From NCBI GenBank assembly GCA_021836225.1, contig JAKBJA010000108.1, positions 1 to 25,356 on the forward strand: 25,356 nucleotides of DNA, written 5' to 3'. Below, one piece after another: positions 6,980 to 13,774 of this stretch. A program made the position numbers and the translations under genes. Each line of letters starts with the position of its first letter. Position 1 is the first letter of the stretch. The notes beneath the pieces are model-generated. The model did not search any database. It saw nothing but the letters and a program-made list of their open reading frames with translations, and was not told where the DNA came from. The DNA comes from Pseudomonadota bacterium (GTDB lineage: Bacteria; Pseudomonadota; Gammaproteobacteria; Burkholderiales; Thiobacillaceae).

Positions 6980-7885
6980 ATGCCGGTTAGTCTGGATGGG
7001 CAGTTAGTCGTCGCACTGTCTTCGCGTGCGCTGTTTGACTTTGAGGAAGAGAACAAGATTTTTGAGCTTGAGGATGACGATCAGGCGTACATGAAGCTGC
7101 AGCTAGATCGCATTGATATACCTGCAGCACCAGGGGTTGCGTTCCCATTAGTCAAAAAACTATTAGCGTTCAATTCGGATTCGGCTCGCCGGGTTGAAGT
7201 GGTAATCCTGTCAAGAAATGATCCTGTATCAGGTCTACGCGTTTTCAAATCCGCAGATATGCAGAAATTACAGTTGGGGCGTGGGGTATTTACCAGAGGG
7301 CGACCAGCGCATGGCTATTTGAAGACCTTAGGGGCGCACCTATTTCTTTCTGCTAACGGTGAGGATGTGCAAGGGGCGCTCAAGGCGGGGTACCCGGCGG
7401 CACAGGTATTTTTCAGCTCTTTGGTTGATGCTGAGCGGCATCCAAACGAATTACGCATTGCATTCGATGGCGATGCTGTACTTTTCTCGGATGAGGCTGA
7501 GCAAGTATTTCAGGACGGTGGTTTAGAGCAGTTTGTTGCACACGAGTGTGCTCACGTACACCGCCCATTGCCAGCTGGACCATTTAAGCCGCTACTTGTG
7601 GCACTACATAAACTTCAAGCCGCTGCAGGCTCAGACGTTCCAATGCGGGTACGGACTGCGCTTGTTACAGCACGGAGTGCGCCGGCACACGAGCGCGCCA
7701 TTCGAACTCTTATGGATTGGAACATCACAGTGGATGAAGCTATGTTTCTTGGTGGTTTGCCCAAAGGCCCTTTTTTGCAGGAGTTTGAACCAGACTTTTT
7801 CTTTGACGATCAATTAGGCCATTGCGAGTCGGCTGCCCAAGCGGGACCGACGGGACATGTTATGTCTGGCATTAAAAATAAATAA
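6980..7885 (+). CDS. 5'-nucleotidase (cytosolic NT5C1-type, Pfam 5-nucleotidase)
   Basis: This 301-residue HAD-superfamily nucleotidase would dephosphorylate nucleoside monophosphates. Family blocks appear in order: LVVALSSRALFDF (9-21), VEVVILSRNDPVSGLRVF (72-89), LFLSANGEDV (121-130), IAFDGDAVLFSDEAE (160-174), LPAGPFKPLL (197-206), RTALVTARSAPAHERAIR (225-242), FLGGLPKGPFL (256-266) and the acidic DFFFDDQLGHCESA (272-285). The length matches full-length bacterial homologues. It begins 117 bp after the helicase gene, on the same strand and with the same AT-richer composition. Together with the MazG-like enzyme it would take (d)NTP to (d)NMP to nucleoside. That pairing is inference, as the family also occurs as a lone housekeeping gene. 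Confidence 0.92.
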   Translation: MPVSLDGQLVVALSSRALFDFEEENKIFELEDDDQAYMKLQLDRIDIPAAPGVAFPLVKKLLAFNSDSARRVEVVILSRNDPVSGLRVFKSADMQKLQLGRGVFTRGRPAHGYLKTLGAHLFLSANGEDVQGALKAGYPAAQVFFSSLVDAERHPNELRIAFDGDAVLFSDEAEQVFQDGGLEQFVAHECAHVHRPLPAGPFKPLLVALHKLQAAAGSDVPMRVRTALVTARSAPAHERAIRTLMDWNITVDEAMFLGGLPKGPFLQEFEPDFFFDDQLGHCESAAQAGPTGHVMSGIKNK

Positions 7886-7899
7886 ACGCTAACTGACCG

Positions 7900-8736
7900 A
7901 TGGCCTACCGTAAACAAAGTCCCATTGACGATCTGATCGCAATCACCAGCAAGCTGCCTTGGTGGGTGGGTGTGGTCCTCGCGATGGTTGCGTATCTCTG
8001 GCTGCATGCCGTTTCCGCAAGCCAAGTGACAGCAGCCGTTCAGCCCGGCAGGATGGGCGACTTTGTCGGCCAGACCCTTTTCAAGACACTGGCATCGGTT
8101 GGCCAGTACCTCTTGCCGTTTGCTTTCCTGGTAGGCGCGGGCATGTCTGCCTATGGCCGCTACAAGCGCCGTGCATTGCATGGGCAAGTGGCTACCAGCC
8201 CTGATCGGGGTGCGCTTAACGATATGAGTTGGCAGCAGTTCGAGGCTTTGGTGGGCGAATCTTTCCAGCGCAAGGGCTACGCGGTGACCGAGACCGGTGG
8301 TGGCGGTGCCGATGGCGGAATCGATCTGTCGTTGAAGAAGGATGGCGAGACCTTTCTGGTGCAGTGCAAGCAATGGAAGGCCTTTAAGGTGGGCGTGGCC
8401 ACAGTGCGCGAACTCTATGGGGTGATGGCAGCGGAGGGCGCTACGGGCGGGTTTGTGGTGACGTCCGGTGTGTTCACGGATGAGGCTCGGGCATTTGCCG
8501 TGGGCCGTAATATTGAGCTGATGGAAGGCAAGGCGCTGCATGCGCTGATTCGTGGGGCGAGTGTCCCTGCAAAGGCAGCTGATGCTTCACCGGCGGCAAC
8601 GCCTGCCGGTTCGCCCACCTGCCCGGTGTGCCAAAGCGCGATGGTGCGGCGCACAGCCAAGCGTGGCGCAAATTCGGGCAATGCTTTCTGGGGCTGTTCT
8701 CGATACCCCGGCTGCAAGGGCATTCGGGCAATCTGA
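7900..8736 (+). CDS. Membrane-anchored Mrr-type restriction endonuclease with C-terminal zinc ribbon (copy 1)
   Basis: This 278-residue protein has two predicted membrane helices near residues 20-40 and 62-85, then an Mrr_cat nuclease domain (about 108-220) and a topoisomerase-I-type zinc ribbon (241-272; C241, C244, C266, C272). The nuclease core is intact: E115 in WQQFEALVGESFQRKGY, D142 in GGIDLSL and the Q155-x-K157 variant in FLVQCKQW, which is normal for Mrr enzymes. Mrr relatives cut modified or foreign DNA; the membrane tether suggests action on DNA near the envelope (inference). It starts 14 bp after the 5'-nucleotidase stop and may be read through from that operon, although its composition is more GC-rich. 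A clear paralogue lies at 9628-10461. Confidence 0.9.
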   Translation: MAYRKQSPIDDLIAITSKLPWWVGVVLAMVAYLWLHAVSASQVTAAVQPGRMGDFVGQTLFKTLASVGQYLLPFAFLVGAGMSAYGRYKRRALHGQVATSPDRGALNDMSWQQFEALVGESFQRKGYAVTETGGGGADGGIDLSLKKDGETFLVQCKQWKAFKVGVATVRELYGVMAAEGATGGFVVTSGVFTDEARAFAVGRNIELMEGKALHALIRGASVPAKAADASPAATPAGSPTCPVCQSAMVRRTAKRGANSGNAFWGCSRYPGCKGIRAI

Positions 8737-8784
8737 GTTTGCTGTTAAAAACCGGTCCACAGCCCAGTTTCCGCACATATCCAG

Positions 8785-9474
8785 ATGAACCAAGACGCAA
8801 GAATGCATGAAACACTTTTCGCCAGCACCGAAGGCCGGATGCTGGGTGTCGGCCTGGCGCTGACCGGCCTGATGCTGCTGGCGTTCGGGATCGGGTGGCA
8901 CCTGTTTCCGGACCACATTCTTCCCTACGCGATCATGACCGGGCTGAACCTGATCATCGGCCGGGAGGCGGGGATGTCCTTCGGCTATGCCAGCGGTTTC
9001 GGGCATGCCCAGGTGGTGCCCCTCAACATGCTGATCGAGACCATCCAGGTGCTGGTGATCTACCCGCTGTTCGTGCAGAGCACGCGGCAGCTGATCAAGC
9101 TGCGCACCCTGGAGCCTTTCATCACGCGCATCCACCGCGCCGCGGAATCCCGCGGGGGCGTGGTGCGCAAGTTCGGCATCGCCGGCCTGTTCGTTTTCGT
9201 GTTTGCGCCGTTCTGGATGACCGGCCCGGTGGTGGGGGCGATCATCGGATTTCTGATCGGCTTGCGCCCCTGGGTGAATCTGGCGGTGGTGCTGGTGGCG
9301 ACCTATGTCGCCATTGGCGTGTGGGCGCTGCTGCTGAACGAGCTCAACGTCTGGGCGTCAACCGTCAACCAGTACGCGCCTTATGCGTTGTTCGTCGCGA
9401 TCGTGCTCATCGCTGCCGCGATGCATCTGCTGGGCCGGCGCCGTGAGCACGCCGCGCAAAACGAACGCGGCTGA
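8785..9474 (+). CDS. Small multidrug export-like membrane protein (Sm_multidrug_ex, COG2426)
   Basis: This 229-residue integral membrane protein has about five hydrophobic segments: near residues 20-45, 75-100, 130-152, 155-180 and 195-215. The segments GIAGLFVFVFAPFWMTGPVV and GAIIGFLIGLRPWVNLAVVL are characteristic of the COG2426 'small multi-drug export' family, whose substrate is not established. Two starts are possible, ATG 8785 and ATG 8803 (MHETLFASTEGRML); neither has a strong Shine-Dalgarno sequence, so the first six residues are uncertain. It lies between the two paralogous Mrr-type nuclease genes, all on the plus strand. Whether it works with them or was caught between duplicated copies cannot be told. 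Confidence 0.8.
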   Translation: MNQDARMHETLFASTEGRMLGVGLALTGLMLLAFGIGWHLFPDHILPYAIMTGLNLIIGREAGMSFGYASGFGHAQVVPLNMLIETIQVLVIYPLFVQSTRQLIKLRTLEPFITRIHRAAESRGGVVRKFGIAGLFVFVFAPFWMTGPVVGAIIGFLIGLRPWVNLAVVLVATYVAIGVWALLLNELNVWASTVNQYAPYALFVAIVLIAAAMHLLGRRREHAAQNERG

Positions 9475-9627
9475 ACAGCCGCCGTTGGGTGCTGTGCGGC
9501 CGTGCTCGCCGGGGGCGTGCGGGTCCGGGTCAGGCCAGCGGATGTGGTCCTGCGGGGCAACTAAGGGGTAAGCTCCGCATGTTTTGCAGTGGGATGACCA
9601 GGCCACCTGACCTCGAAGGACAACGTA

Positions 9628-10461
9628 TTGGCACGGCGTAAACAAAACCTGTTTGATGATGTGATCGGGATAAGCCGCACGCTTGCCTGGTGGGCGGGGG
9701 TCGTGCTCGCGATCACTGCCTATGTGTGGCTGCATGGCATGGCCACCCGCGGGGTGGCTGCCACCGCGCAGTTCGGATCGATGGGCGACTTTGTCGACCC
9801 GAATCTTTTCCACACCCTGGCTGCGGTGGGCCAGTATCTGTTGCCGCTCGCTTTCCTGGTGGGCGGCGGCATGTCCGCTTACGGTCGCTATCAGCGCCGG
9901 GCCTTGCATGCGCAGGTGGCGGCCAGCCCTGACAAGGGCGCGCTCAGCACGATGAGCTGGAAGCAGTTCGAGGGGCTGGTCGCGGAAGCTTTCCGGCGCA
10001 AGGGTTACTCGGTGACGACATCCGGCGGCGGCGCCGAGGGCGGGGCTGATCTGACCATGAAGCGGGGCGGCGAGCTCTTTCTGGTGCAATGCAAGCAGTG
10101 GCGGGCCATTCGGGTGGGCGTGAACATCGTGCGGGAGCTCTATGGGGAGATGGCAGCCCGGGGCGCCACCGGCGGGTTCGTGGTGACGTCCGGCGTATTC
10201 ACGGACGAGGCCTGTGCGTTTGCCCGGGGCAAGAACATCGAGTTGATGGACGGCAAGACGCTGCATGCGCTGATTCGCGGGGTGAGCGTGCCGGTGAAGT
10301 TTTTCCGGGATCCGCTGAGCATCACGACGACAGGCGCGCCGTTTTGCCCGGAATGCCAAAGCCGGATGGTGATGCGCCGAGCCAACCAGGGTGCGAATGC
10401 GGGCAAGAAGTTCTGGCGCTGCTCGCGCCACCCGGACTGCAAGGGCACGCGCCGGGTCTAG
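9628..10461 (+). CDS. Membrane-anchored Mrr-type restriction endonuclease with C-terminal zinc ribbon (copy 2)
   Basis: This 277-residue paralogue of the protein at 7900-8736 has the same layout: two membrane helices (about 20-40 and 62-85), an Mrr_cat domain and a four-cysteine zinc ribbon (C240, C243, C265, C271). Active-site residues are kept: E115 (WKQFEGLVAEAFRRKGY), D141 (GGADLTM) and Q154-x-K156 (FLVQCKQW). The start is TTG at 9628, which aligns exactly with the ATG of copy 1 (M-A-x-R-K-Q) and follows AAGGA about 7 bp upstream. Identity to copy 1 is high along the whole length except in the linker before the zinc ribbon, which has changed completely. Both copies look functional, so this is a retained duplication rather than decay. 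Confidence 0.89.
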   Translation: MARRKQNLFDDVIGISRTLAWWAGVVLAITAYVWLHGMATRGVAATAQFGSMGDFVDPNLFHTLAAVGQYLLPLAFLVGGGMSAYGRYQRRALHAQVAASPDKGALSTMSWKQFEGLVAEAFRRKGYSVTTSGGGAEGGADLTMKRGGELFLVQCKQWRAIRVGVNIVRELYGEMAARGATGGFVVTSGVFTDEACAFARGKNIELMDGKTLHALIRGVSVPVKFFRDPLSITTTGAPFCPECQSRMVMRRANQGANAGKKFWRCSRHPDCKGTRRV

Positions 10462-10503
10462 ATGTAACCCCTTCCCCGTGCAAGCCGGGCCCTGTGGTTT
10501 GGG

Positions 10504-10512
10504 TGATAAAAT
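10504..10512 (+). promoter_or_regulatory. Extended -10 promoter element for the MntA/HepT pair
   Basis: TGATAAAAT at 10504-10512 fits an extended -10 (TG-N-TAAAAT) with no recognisable -35 ahead of it, as is usual for such promoters. It lies about 80 bp before the mntA start, in the only non-coding stretch between the second Mrr gene and mntA. Confidence 0.4.
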
Positions 10513-10592
10513 CGGCGCATTGGCAAGCGGGGCCTGCCATCAAGTGTATTCGTAGTGCTCGGCTTCGGCCATTTCTGTGAATGGAGACTGCT

Positions 10593-10883
10593 ATGAACCG
10601 TACTCGCGCCCTTGAGTTGCTTGCGCAGAGCAAGCCGGTCCTTGCTGACCGCTTCGGGGTCACGGATCTGGCCCTGTTCGGCTCAACCGTGCGACAGACC
10701 GCACGCAGCGACAGCGATCTGGATGTCCTCGTCGCATTCGACGGACCCGCGACTTCGGAACGTTACTTCGGCGTGCTGTTTTATCTCGAGGACCTCTTCG
10801 GCAGTACGGTCGACTTGGTGAGCGAGAAAGGCCTGCGCCCGGAATTGCGCCCTTTCATCGAAAAAGAAGCCGTCCATGTCTGA
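10593..10883 (+). CDS. mntA: MntA-type minimal nucleotidyltransferase antitoxin
   Basis: This 96-residue MNT-fold nucleotidyltransferase carries the signature GSTVRQTARSDSDLDVLV (residues 30-47): G30-S31, then D42 and D44 as metal ligands, with a third acidic residue at D74 (TVDLVSE). In characterised MntA/HepT systems MntA adds AMP units to a tyrosine of HepT and so silences it. The Arg-Gly usually found in GSxARG is Arg-Gln here (R34-Q35), a small deviation that leaves the metal ligands intact. I chose ATG 10593 because GGAG (10583-10586) lies 6 bp ahead of it; an in-frame ATG at 10581 has no such site. The last 8 bp overlap the hepT gene, indicating coupled translation. Confidence 0.9.
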   Translation: MNRTRALELLAQSKPVLADRFGVTDLALFGSTVRQTARSDSDLDVLVAFDGPATSERYFGVLFYLEDLFGSTVDLVSEKGLRPELRPFIEKEAVHV

Positions 10884-11229
10884 CGCCGCCGGGCGCGAAT
10901 GGCGGTTCTACGTCGACGACATGATCAGCTTCGCGCAGAAGGTGATGGCCTACACGGACGGCCTCGATCAGGCAGGGTTTGTCTCCAGCGGGCTCAACTA
11001 CGACGCAACCGTTCGTAATCTGGAACTCATCGGCGAGTCGGCGACGCACATTCCCGATGCTGTTCGTGAGGCCAGTCCACAGATTCCCTGGCGCCTCATC
11101 ATCGCTACCCGCAACCGCCTGATACATGGCTACCTCGGTATCGACAACGATACGCTGTGGAGCATTATCTGTAGCGACATTCCCACTCTGCTCCCGAACC
11201 TGATCGCACTCCGCGATAAATCATACTGA
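10876..11229 (+). CDS. hepT: HepT-type HEPN ribonuclease toxin (DUF86)
   Basis: This 117-residue all-helical HEPN protein contains the catalytic Rx4HxY motif in RNRLIHGY (R79, H84, Y86). R and H are the RNase residues, and Y86 is the tyrosine AMPylated by MntA in characterised pairs. Upstream, ATVRNLELIGESATHIPDAV is the standard DUF86 helix. The gene overlaps mntA by 8 bp in a different frame. The antitoxin-first order is typical of MntA/HepT modules. All key residues are present, so the toxin is probably active. The RNA target cannot be inferred. Confidence 0.92.
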   Translation: MSDAAGREWRFYVDDMISFAQKVMAYTDGLDQAGFVSSGLNYDATVRNLELIGESATHIPDAVREASPQIPWRLIIATRNRLIHGYLGIDNDTLWSIICSDIPTLLPNLIALRDKSY

Positions 11230-11249
11230 CGGCGAGCTCATCCGCCTGG

Positions 11250-11350
11250 TTATCCCCCTTGCTCCCCTACGGGTTCGCCATCGTGCATCTGCGGATGCGC
11301 GGTGCGTAGCCAGCCTGCCTCGCTGTCCCAGAACACCGGCTTTTTTCGGT
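11250..11350 (-). pseudogene. Degraded 3' fragment of the 89-residue hypothetical gene at 12597-12866
   Basis: The 100 bp from 11251 match 12598-12695 closely, with about six substitutions and a 2-bp insertion in the T-run at the fragment's 5' edge (minus strand). On the minus strand it encodes KKPVFWDSEAGWLRTAHPQM and the same final residues as the intact copy. Beyond 11350 the similarity stops, and the 2-bp insertion breaks the frame, so no intact start or N-terminus remains. The fragment and the intact copy are in the same orientation and bracket the PEP-CTERM gene. Confidence 0.75.
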
Positions 11351-11420
11351 GAGCCAGCGTCTCCAGACGATCCCGTGACCTAAAAGACAGAGGGTGAGCA
11401 AGGCCGATCTGATGACCAAT

Positions 11421-11444
11421 AAAAACCCCGGCGCTGGGCCGGGG
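11421..11444 (-). terminator. Rho-independent terminator of the PEP-CTERM gene
   Basis: Read on the minus strand, a perfect 7-bp GC stem (CCCCGGC / GCCGGGG) with a 5-base loop is followed directly by TTTTTATTGG. It lies about 27 bp beyond the PEP-CTERM stop codon. It is the clearest intrinsic terminator in the window. Confidence 0.88.
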
Positions 11445-11471
11445 CTTCAAGTCCTATGTGGGTGGTCGGCA

Positions 11472-12380
11472 TTAAGTATTCGACGTGCGTTTGCGCGCGA
11501 GAAGAATGCCCCCCAAACCGATGCCGAGCAGGGCCAGGGTGGCCGGCTCAGGGACGGTTATCCGATCGGTGGACATGAACTGGGCGCGAACAAAAGGCTC
11601 GGTCAAGGGCGAGCCGTCCGGGCCTGTTTCCGGTTGGTAGAGTGCCCCCGCATTCAGGATTGAATCAGACTGCAGGAGGGGGTCGACGAGATCGTAATCG
11701 AAAAGGAAATAGGACGCGTTGATCATGTCACTGCCGGCCGCCTTGGAAAGGACCAACTCGATCTGGTCCGCGCCTAACAGCACCGCCTCGATGGAATTCA
11801 CCCATAACACGTCGGTGGTATCCAACTCGAAATCATTCAGTCGCAAAATGACGCTGACGTCCCCCGTCGCTTCAGAAACGCCGAGGAAGAGATAGAAGGT
11901 GTTATTGCCGTCAAACCCAAGATCGGGCGCACGATCGTTGGCGCGAACGCCGAAGCTCTGGCCGGTTATCGCGGGAATGTTCGACATGTCGAAAAGCCCG
12001 TGGATCTCGAACGAACTGGCCTGATCCAGGATATTCGGATTGGCTGGGTTGGTCGCCAGCCTTCTCAACGCGGCGGTGGTCACATCCGCAAGCGTATCCG
12101 AGATCAATACCTTGTCGCCAAGCGACGGGGTCATGCTCAGCTTTCCACCTGCCTCGGCGGTCATCCCGGCTTCACCGAGCATCACATACGTGTTGTTGCC
12201 ATCCGGCCCGCTCGGGGGTTTCACGCCGTCTGCGAATGAATCCCGGAAGATCTCGCCGCCGTTCTTGATAATCCAGAATTCGTCGACGACGGGAGTGAAA
12301 GGCATGGCAGAGGCAAGGCTGGCCGTTAATGCAAATATCAAGCCGGCGCTTGAGGTGACGAGGTGCCGCAGCACAATCAT
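11472..12380 (-). CDS. PEP-CTERM sorting-domain exported protein
   Basis: This 302-residue protein has a Sec signal peptide (about residues 1-25, ending ASLASA) and a C-terminal PEP-CTERM sorting tail from about residue 276: VPEPATLALLGIGLGG, a hydrophobic helix and RKR at the end. Such proteins are processed by exosortase and linked to exopolysaccharide or surface assembly in Gram-negative bacteria. The middle part is rich in beta-strand-type sequence (DGNNTYVMLGEA, DGNNTFYLFLGVSE) and matches no domain I recognise. The start is supported by GAGGGAG 6 bp upstream on the minus strand, and an intrinsic terminator follows the stop. No exosortase gene is in the window. The function of the mature protein is unknown. 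Confidence 0.88.
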   Translation of the reverse strand: MIVLRHLVTSSAGLIFALTASLASAMPFTPVVDEFWIIKNGGEIFRDSFADGVKPPSGPDGNNTYVMLGEAGMTAEAGGKLSMTPSLGDKVLISDTLADVTTAALRRLATNPANPNILDQASSFEIHGLFDMSNIPAITGQSFGVRANDRAPDLGFDGNNTFYLFLGVSEATGDVSVILRLNDFELDTTDVLWVNSIEAVLLGADQIELVLSKAAGSDMINASYFLFDYDLVDPLLQSDSILNAGALYQPETGPDGSPLTEPFVRAQFMSTDRITVPEPATLALLGIGLGGILLARKRTSNT

Positions 12381-12404
12381 GGTTGCTCCCTCTACTGAGA
12401 CTTG

Positions 12405-12418
12405 AACTGATTTCAGTT
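12405..12418 (-). promoter_or_regulatory. Small inverted repeat in the 5' leader of the PEP-CTERM gene
   Basis: AACTGA-TT-TCAGTT is a perfect 6-bp inverted repeat 25-38 bp upstream of the PEP-CTERM start. It could be an operator or a leader hairpin near the ribosome site. The wider gap, 12381-12596, shows no convincing promoter and no RpoN-type -24/-12 motif. Confidence 0.3.
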
Positions 12419-12596
12419 GAGCAAGAATCGCGCCTTATTCTTAAGCCATTGTTTGGCTGATTCTTTTTGTCCGCTGATTTCAATCTATTGAGTGAAGTGT
12501 AAAAATTTTCGACAACTTCGCTTCGAGGTCGGGGATGAAGGCGGGTGCGATTTCATGGGACTCGTCCCAGCTATGGGTCGCGCACGGCATGCCTGC

Positions 12597-12866
12597 CTAT
12601 CCCCCTTGCTCCCCCACGGGTTCGGCGTCGTGCATCTGCGGATGCGCGGTGCGCAGCCAGCCCGCCTCGCTGTCCCAGAACACGGGCTTTTCGGTCTGCA
12701 GCATGTGGAGCAGGTTGCGGTAGTCCTCCGAACCCAGGTTGGTCAGGCGGAACAGCTCGGTCAGCCGGGTGGCGCTGCGCAGGATGATGCGGCCGCGGCC
12801 GGGCCGGTCGGGCGTGCCGGAGGGCATCCACTCGGCATAGTAGTGACCAATATTCACAACAGCCAT
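12597..12866 (-). CDS. Hypothetical protein, 89 residues
   Basis: I do not recognise this family. The protein has no signal peptide or membrane segment. Its core, SATRLTELFRLTNLGSEDYR followed by LLHMLQTEKPVFWDSEAGWL, looks like a small soluble alpha/beta domain, and the acidic tail ends GEQGG. The start has a strong Shine-Dalgarno sequence on the minus strand (AAGGAG, then ACGACG before ATG). That a second, broken copy of its 3' part exists at 11250-11350 with conserved residues supports it being a real gene. It is transcribed towards the PEP-CTERM gene but separated from it by more than 200 bp. It is divergent from the nitroreductase gene. Confidence 0.7.
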   Translation of the reverse strand: MAVVNIGHYYAEWMPSGTPDRPGRGRIILRSATRLTELFRLTNLGSEDYRNLLHMLQTEKPVFWDSEAGWLRTAHPQMHDAEPVGEQGG

Positions 12867-12932
12867 CGTCGTTCTCCTTGGGGGATCAGTCTGGTTTAAA
12901 AATAGCTGGTTTTGCGGCGAGTGTTCTCGCGC

Positions 12933-12960
12933 TTGCTCCGGGGGGCGGCGGGTCTAGATT
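12933..12960 (+). promoter_or_regulatory. Possible promoter of the nitroreductase gene
   Basis: TTGCTC (12933-12938), 16 bp and TAGATT (12955-12960) lie 36 bp before the nitroreductase start, in the divergent gap. Each hexamer matches consensus at only about four positions, so this is a weak call. Confidence 0.28.
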
Positions 12961-12996
12961 GATAAGGGAGCGCGTTTTCTGCAGGGGGAACTGGCG

Positions 12997-13644
12997 ATGA
13001 AGGGATGGCGACTGGCGGGGGTAGTGATGATGAGCATGATGGGAACAGGACACGCGCAGGACACCGGGTCGATCAAGCTGCCGCCGCCGGAAACGGCGGG
13101 CGGCATGCCGCTGATGCAGGCGCTGAAGGCGCGGCATTCGACGCGGGAGTTTTCCGGCAAGCCGCTGCCGGCCCAGGTGCTGGCCAACCTGTTGTGGGCG
13201 GCCAACGGGGTGAACCGGCCGCACACCGGCCAGCGCACCGCGCCTTCGGCCCACGACTGGCGCGAGATCGACGTGTATGTGACGACCGCGGACGGCGCCT
13301 ACCGCTACGATCCGCCCACGCATACGCTGATCAAAGTGGCGGCCGGCGACCTTCGCCCGCAGGCGGGGGTGCAGGACTTCGTGGCGACCGTGCCGCTGAA
13401 CCTGGTGTACGTGGCGGACCTCGACCGCATGAGCGGGGCGAGCGCGGACGACAAGGCGTTCTACAGCGCAACCGACGCCGGATTCATCGCCCAGAACGTG
13501 TATCTGTATTGCGCGTCGGCCGGCCTGGCGGTGGTGGTGCGCGGCCTGGTCGATCGCGACGCGCTGGGGGCGGCCCTGGGCCTGAAGAAGCATCAGCGCA
13601 TCATCCTCGCGCAATCGGTGGGCTATCCGGCCGGCGCCAAGTAG
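12997..13644 (+). CDS. Exported nitroreductase-family protein (SagB/ThcOx type)
   Basis: This 215-residue flavoprotein of the nitroreductase superfamily has an N-terminal signal peptide (about residues 1-20, ending GTGHA), which predicts a periplasmic location, unusual for these normally cytosolic FMN enzymes. The FMN-phosphate motif RHSTREFSGKPL follows a helix (LMQALKA), and the block VLANLLWAANGVNR is characteristic of SagB/ThcOx-like members. The C-terminal region GFIAQNVYLYCASAGLAVVV is the standard dimer and FMN-binding helix. The start follows CAGGGGGA. The substrate is unknown. A short membrane protein may be encoded 22 bp downstream on the same transcript. Confidence 0.88.
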   Translation: MKGWRLAGVVMMSMMGTGHAQDTGSIKLPPPETAGGMPLMQALKARHSTREFSGKPLPAQVLANLLWAANGVNRPHTGQRTAPSAHDWREIDVYVTTADGAYRYDPPTHTLIKVAAGDLRPQAGVQDFVATVPLNLVYVADLDRMSGASADDKAFYSATDAGFIAQNVYLYCASAGLAVVVRGLVDRDALGAALGLKKHQRIILAQSVGYPAGAK

Positions 13645-13666
13645 CGAACCGGCATACCATCAGCGG

Positions 13667-13759
13667 ATGCCCAAATTCGCAAAGATCCTGCTCGCCTGCC
13701 TGATCTGCCTGGCCGTTGCCGGCGGCTTGATCTGGCTGATCCAGCGGCTGGCTGGTTGA
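13667..13759 (+). CDS. Possible 30-residue single-pass membrane protein
   Basis: From ATG 13667 the frame reads MPKFAKILLACLICLAVAGG and then LIWLIQRLAG: two lysines, one long hydrophobic helix and a basic end. This is the design of many bacterial small membrane proteins. It lies 22 bp after the nitroreductase stop, with a weak GCGG as the only ribosome-site candidate. It is too short for statistical support, so conservation would have to decide. Confidence 0.4.
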   Translation: MPKFAKILLACLICLAVAGGLIWLIQRLAG

Positions 13760-13774
13760 GCTCGCGGCGTGACC

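Noticed and set aside
12381..12596. RpoN (-24/-12) promoter upstream of the PEP-CTERM gene, as found for many exosortase substrates
   Set aside because: No TGGCAC-N5-TTGC-like sequence is present on the minus strand in this gap.
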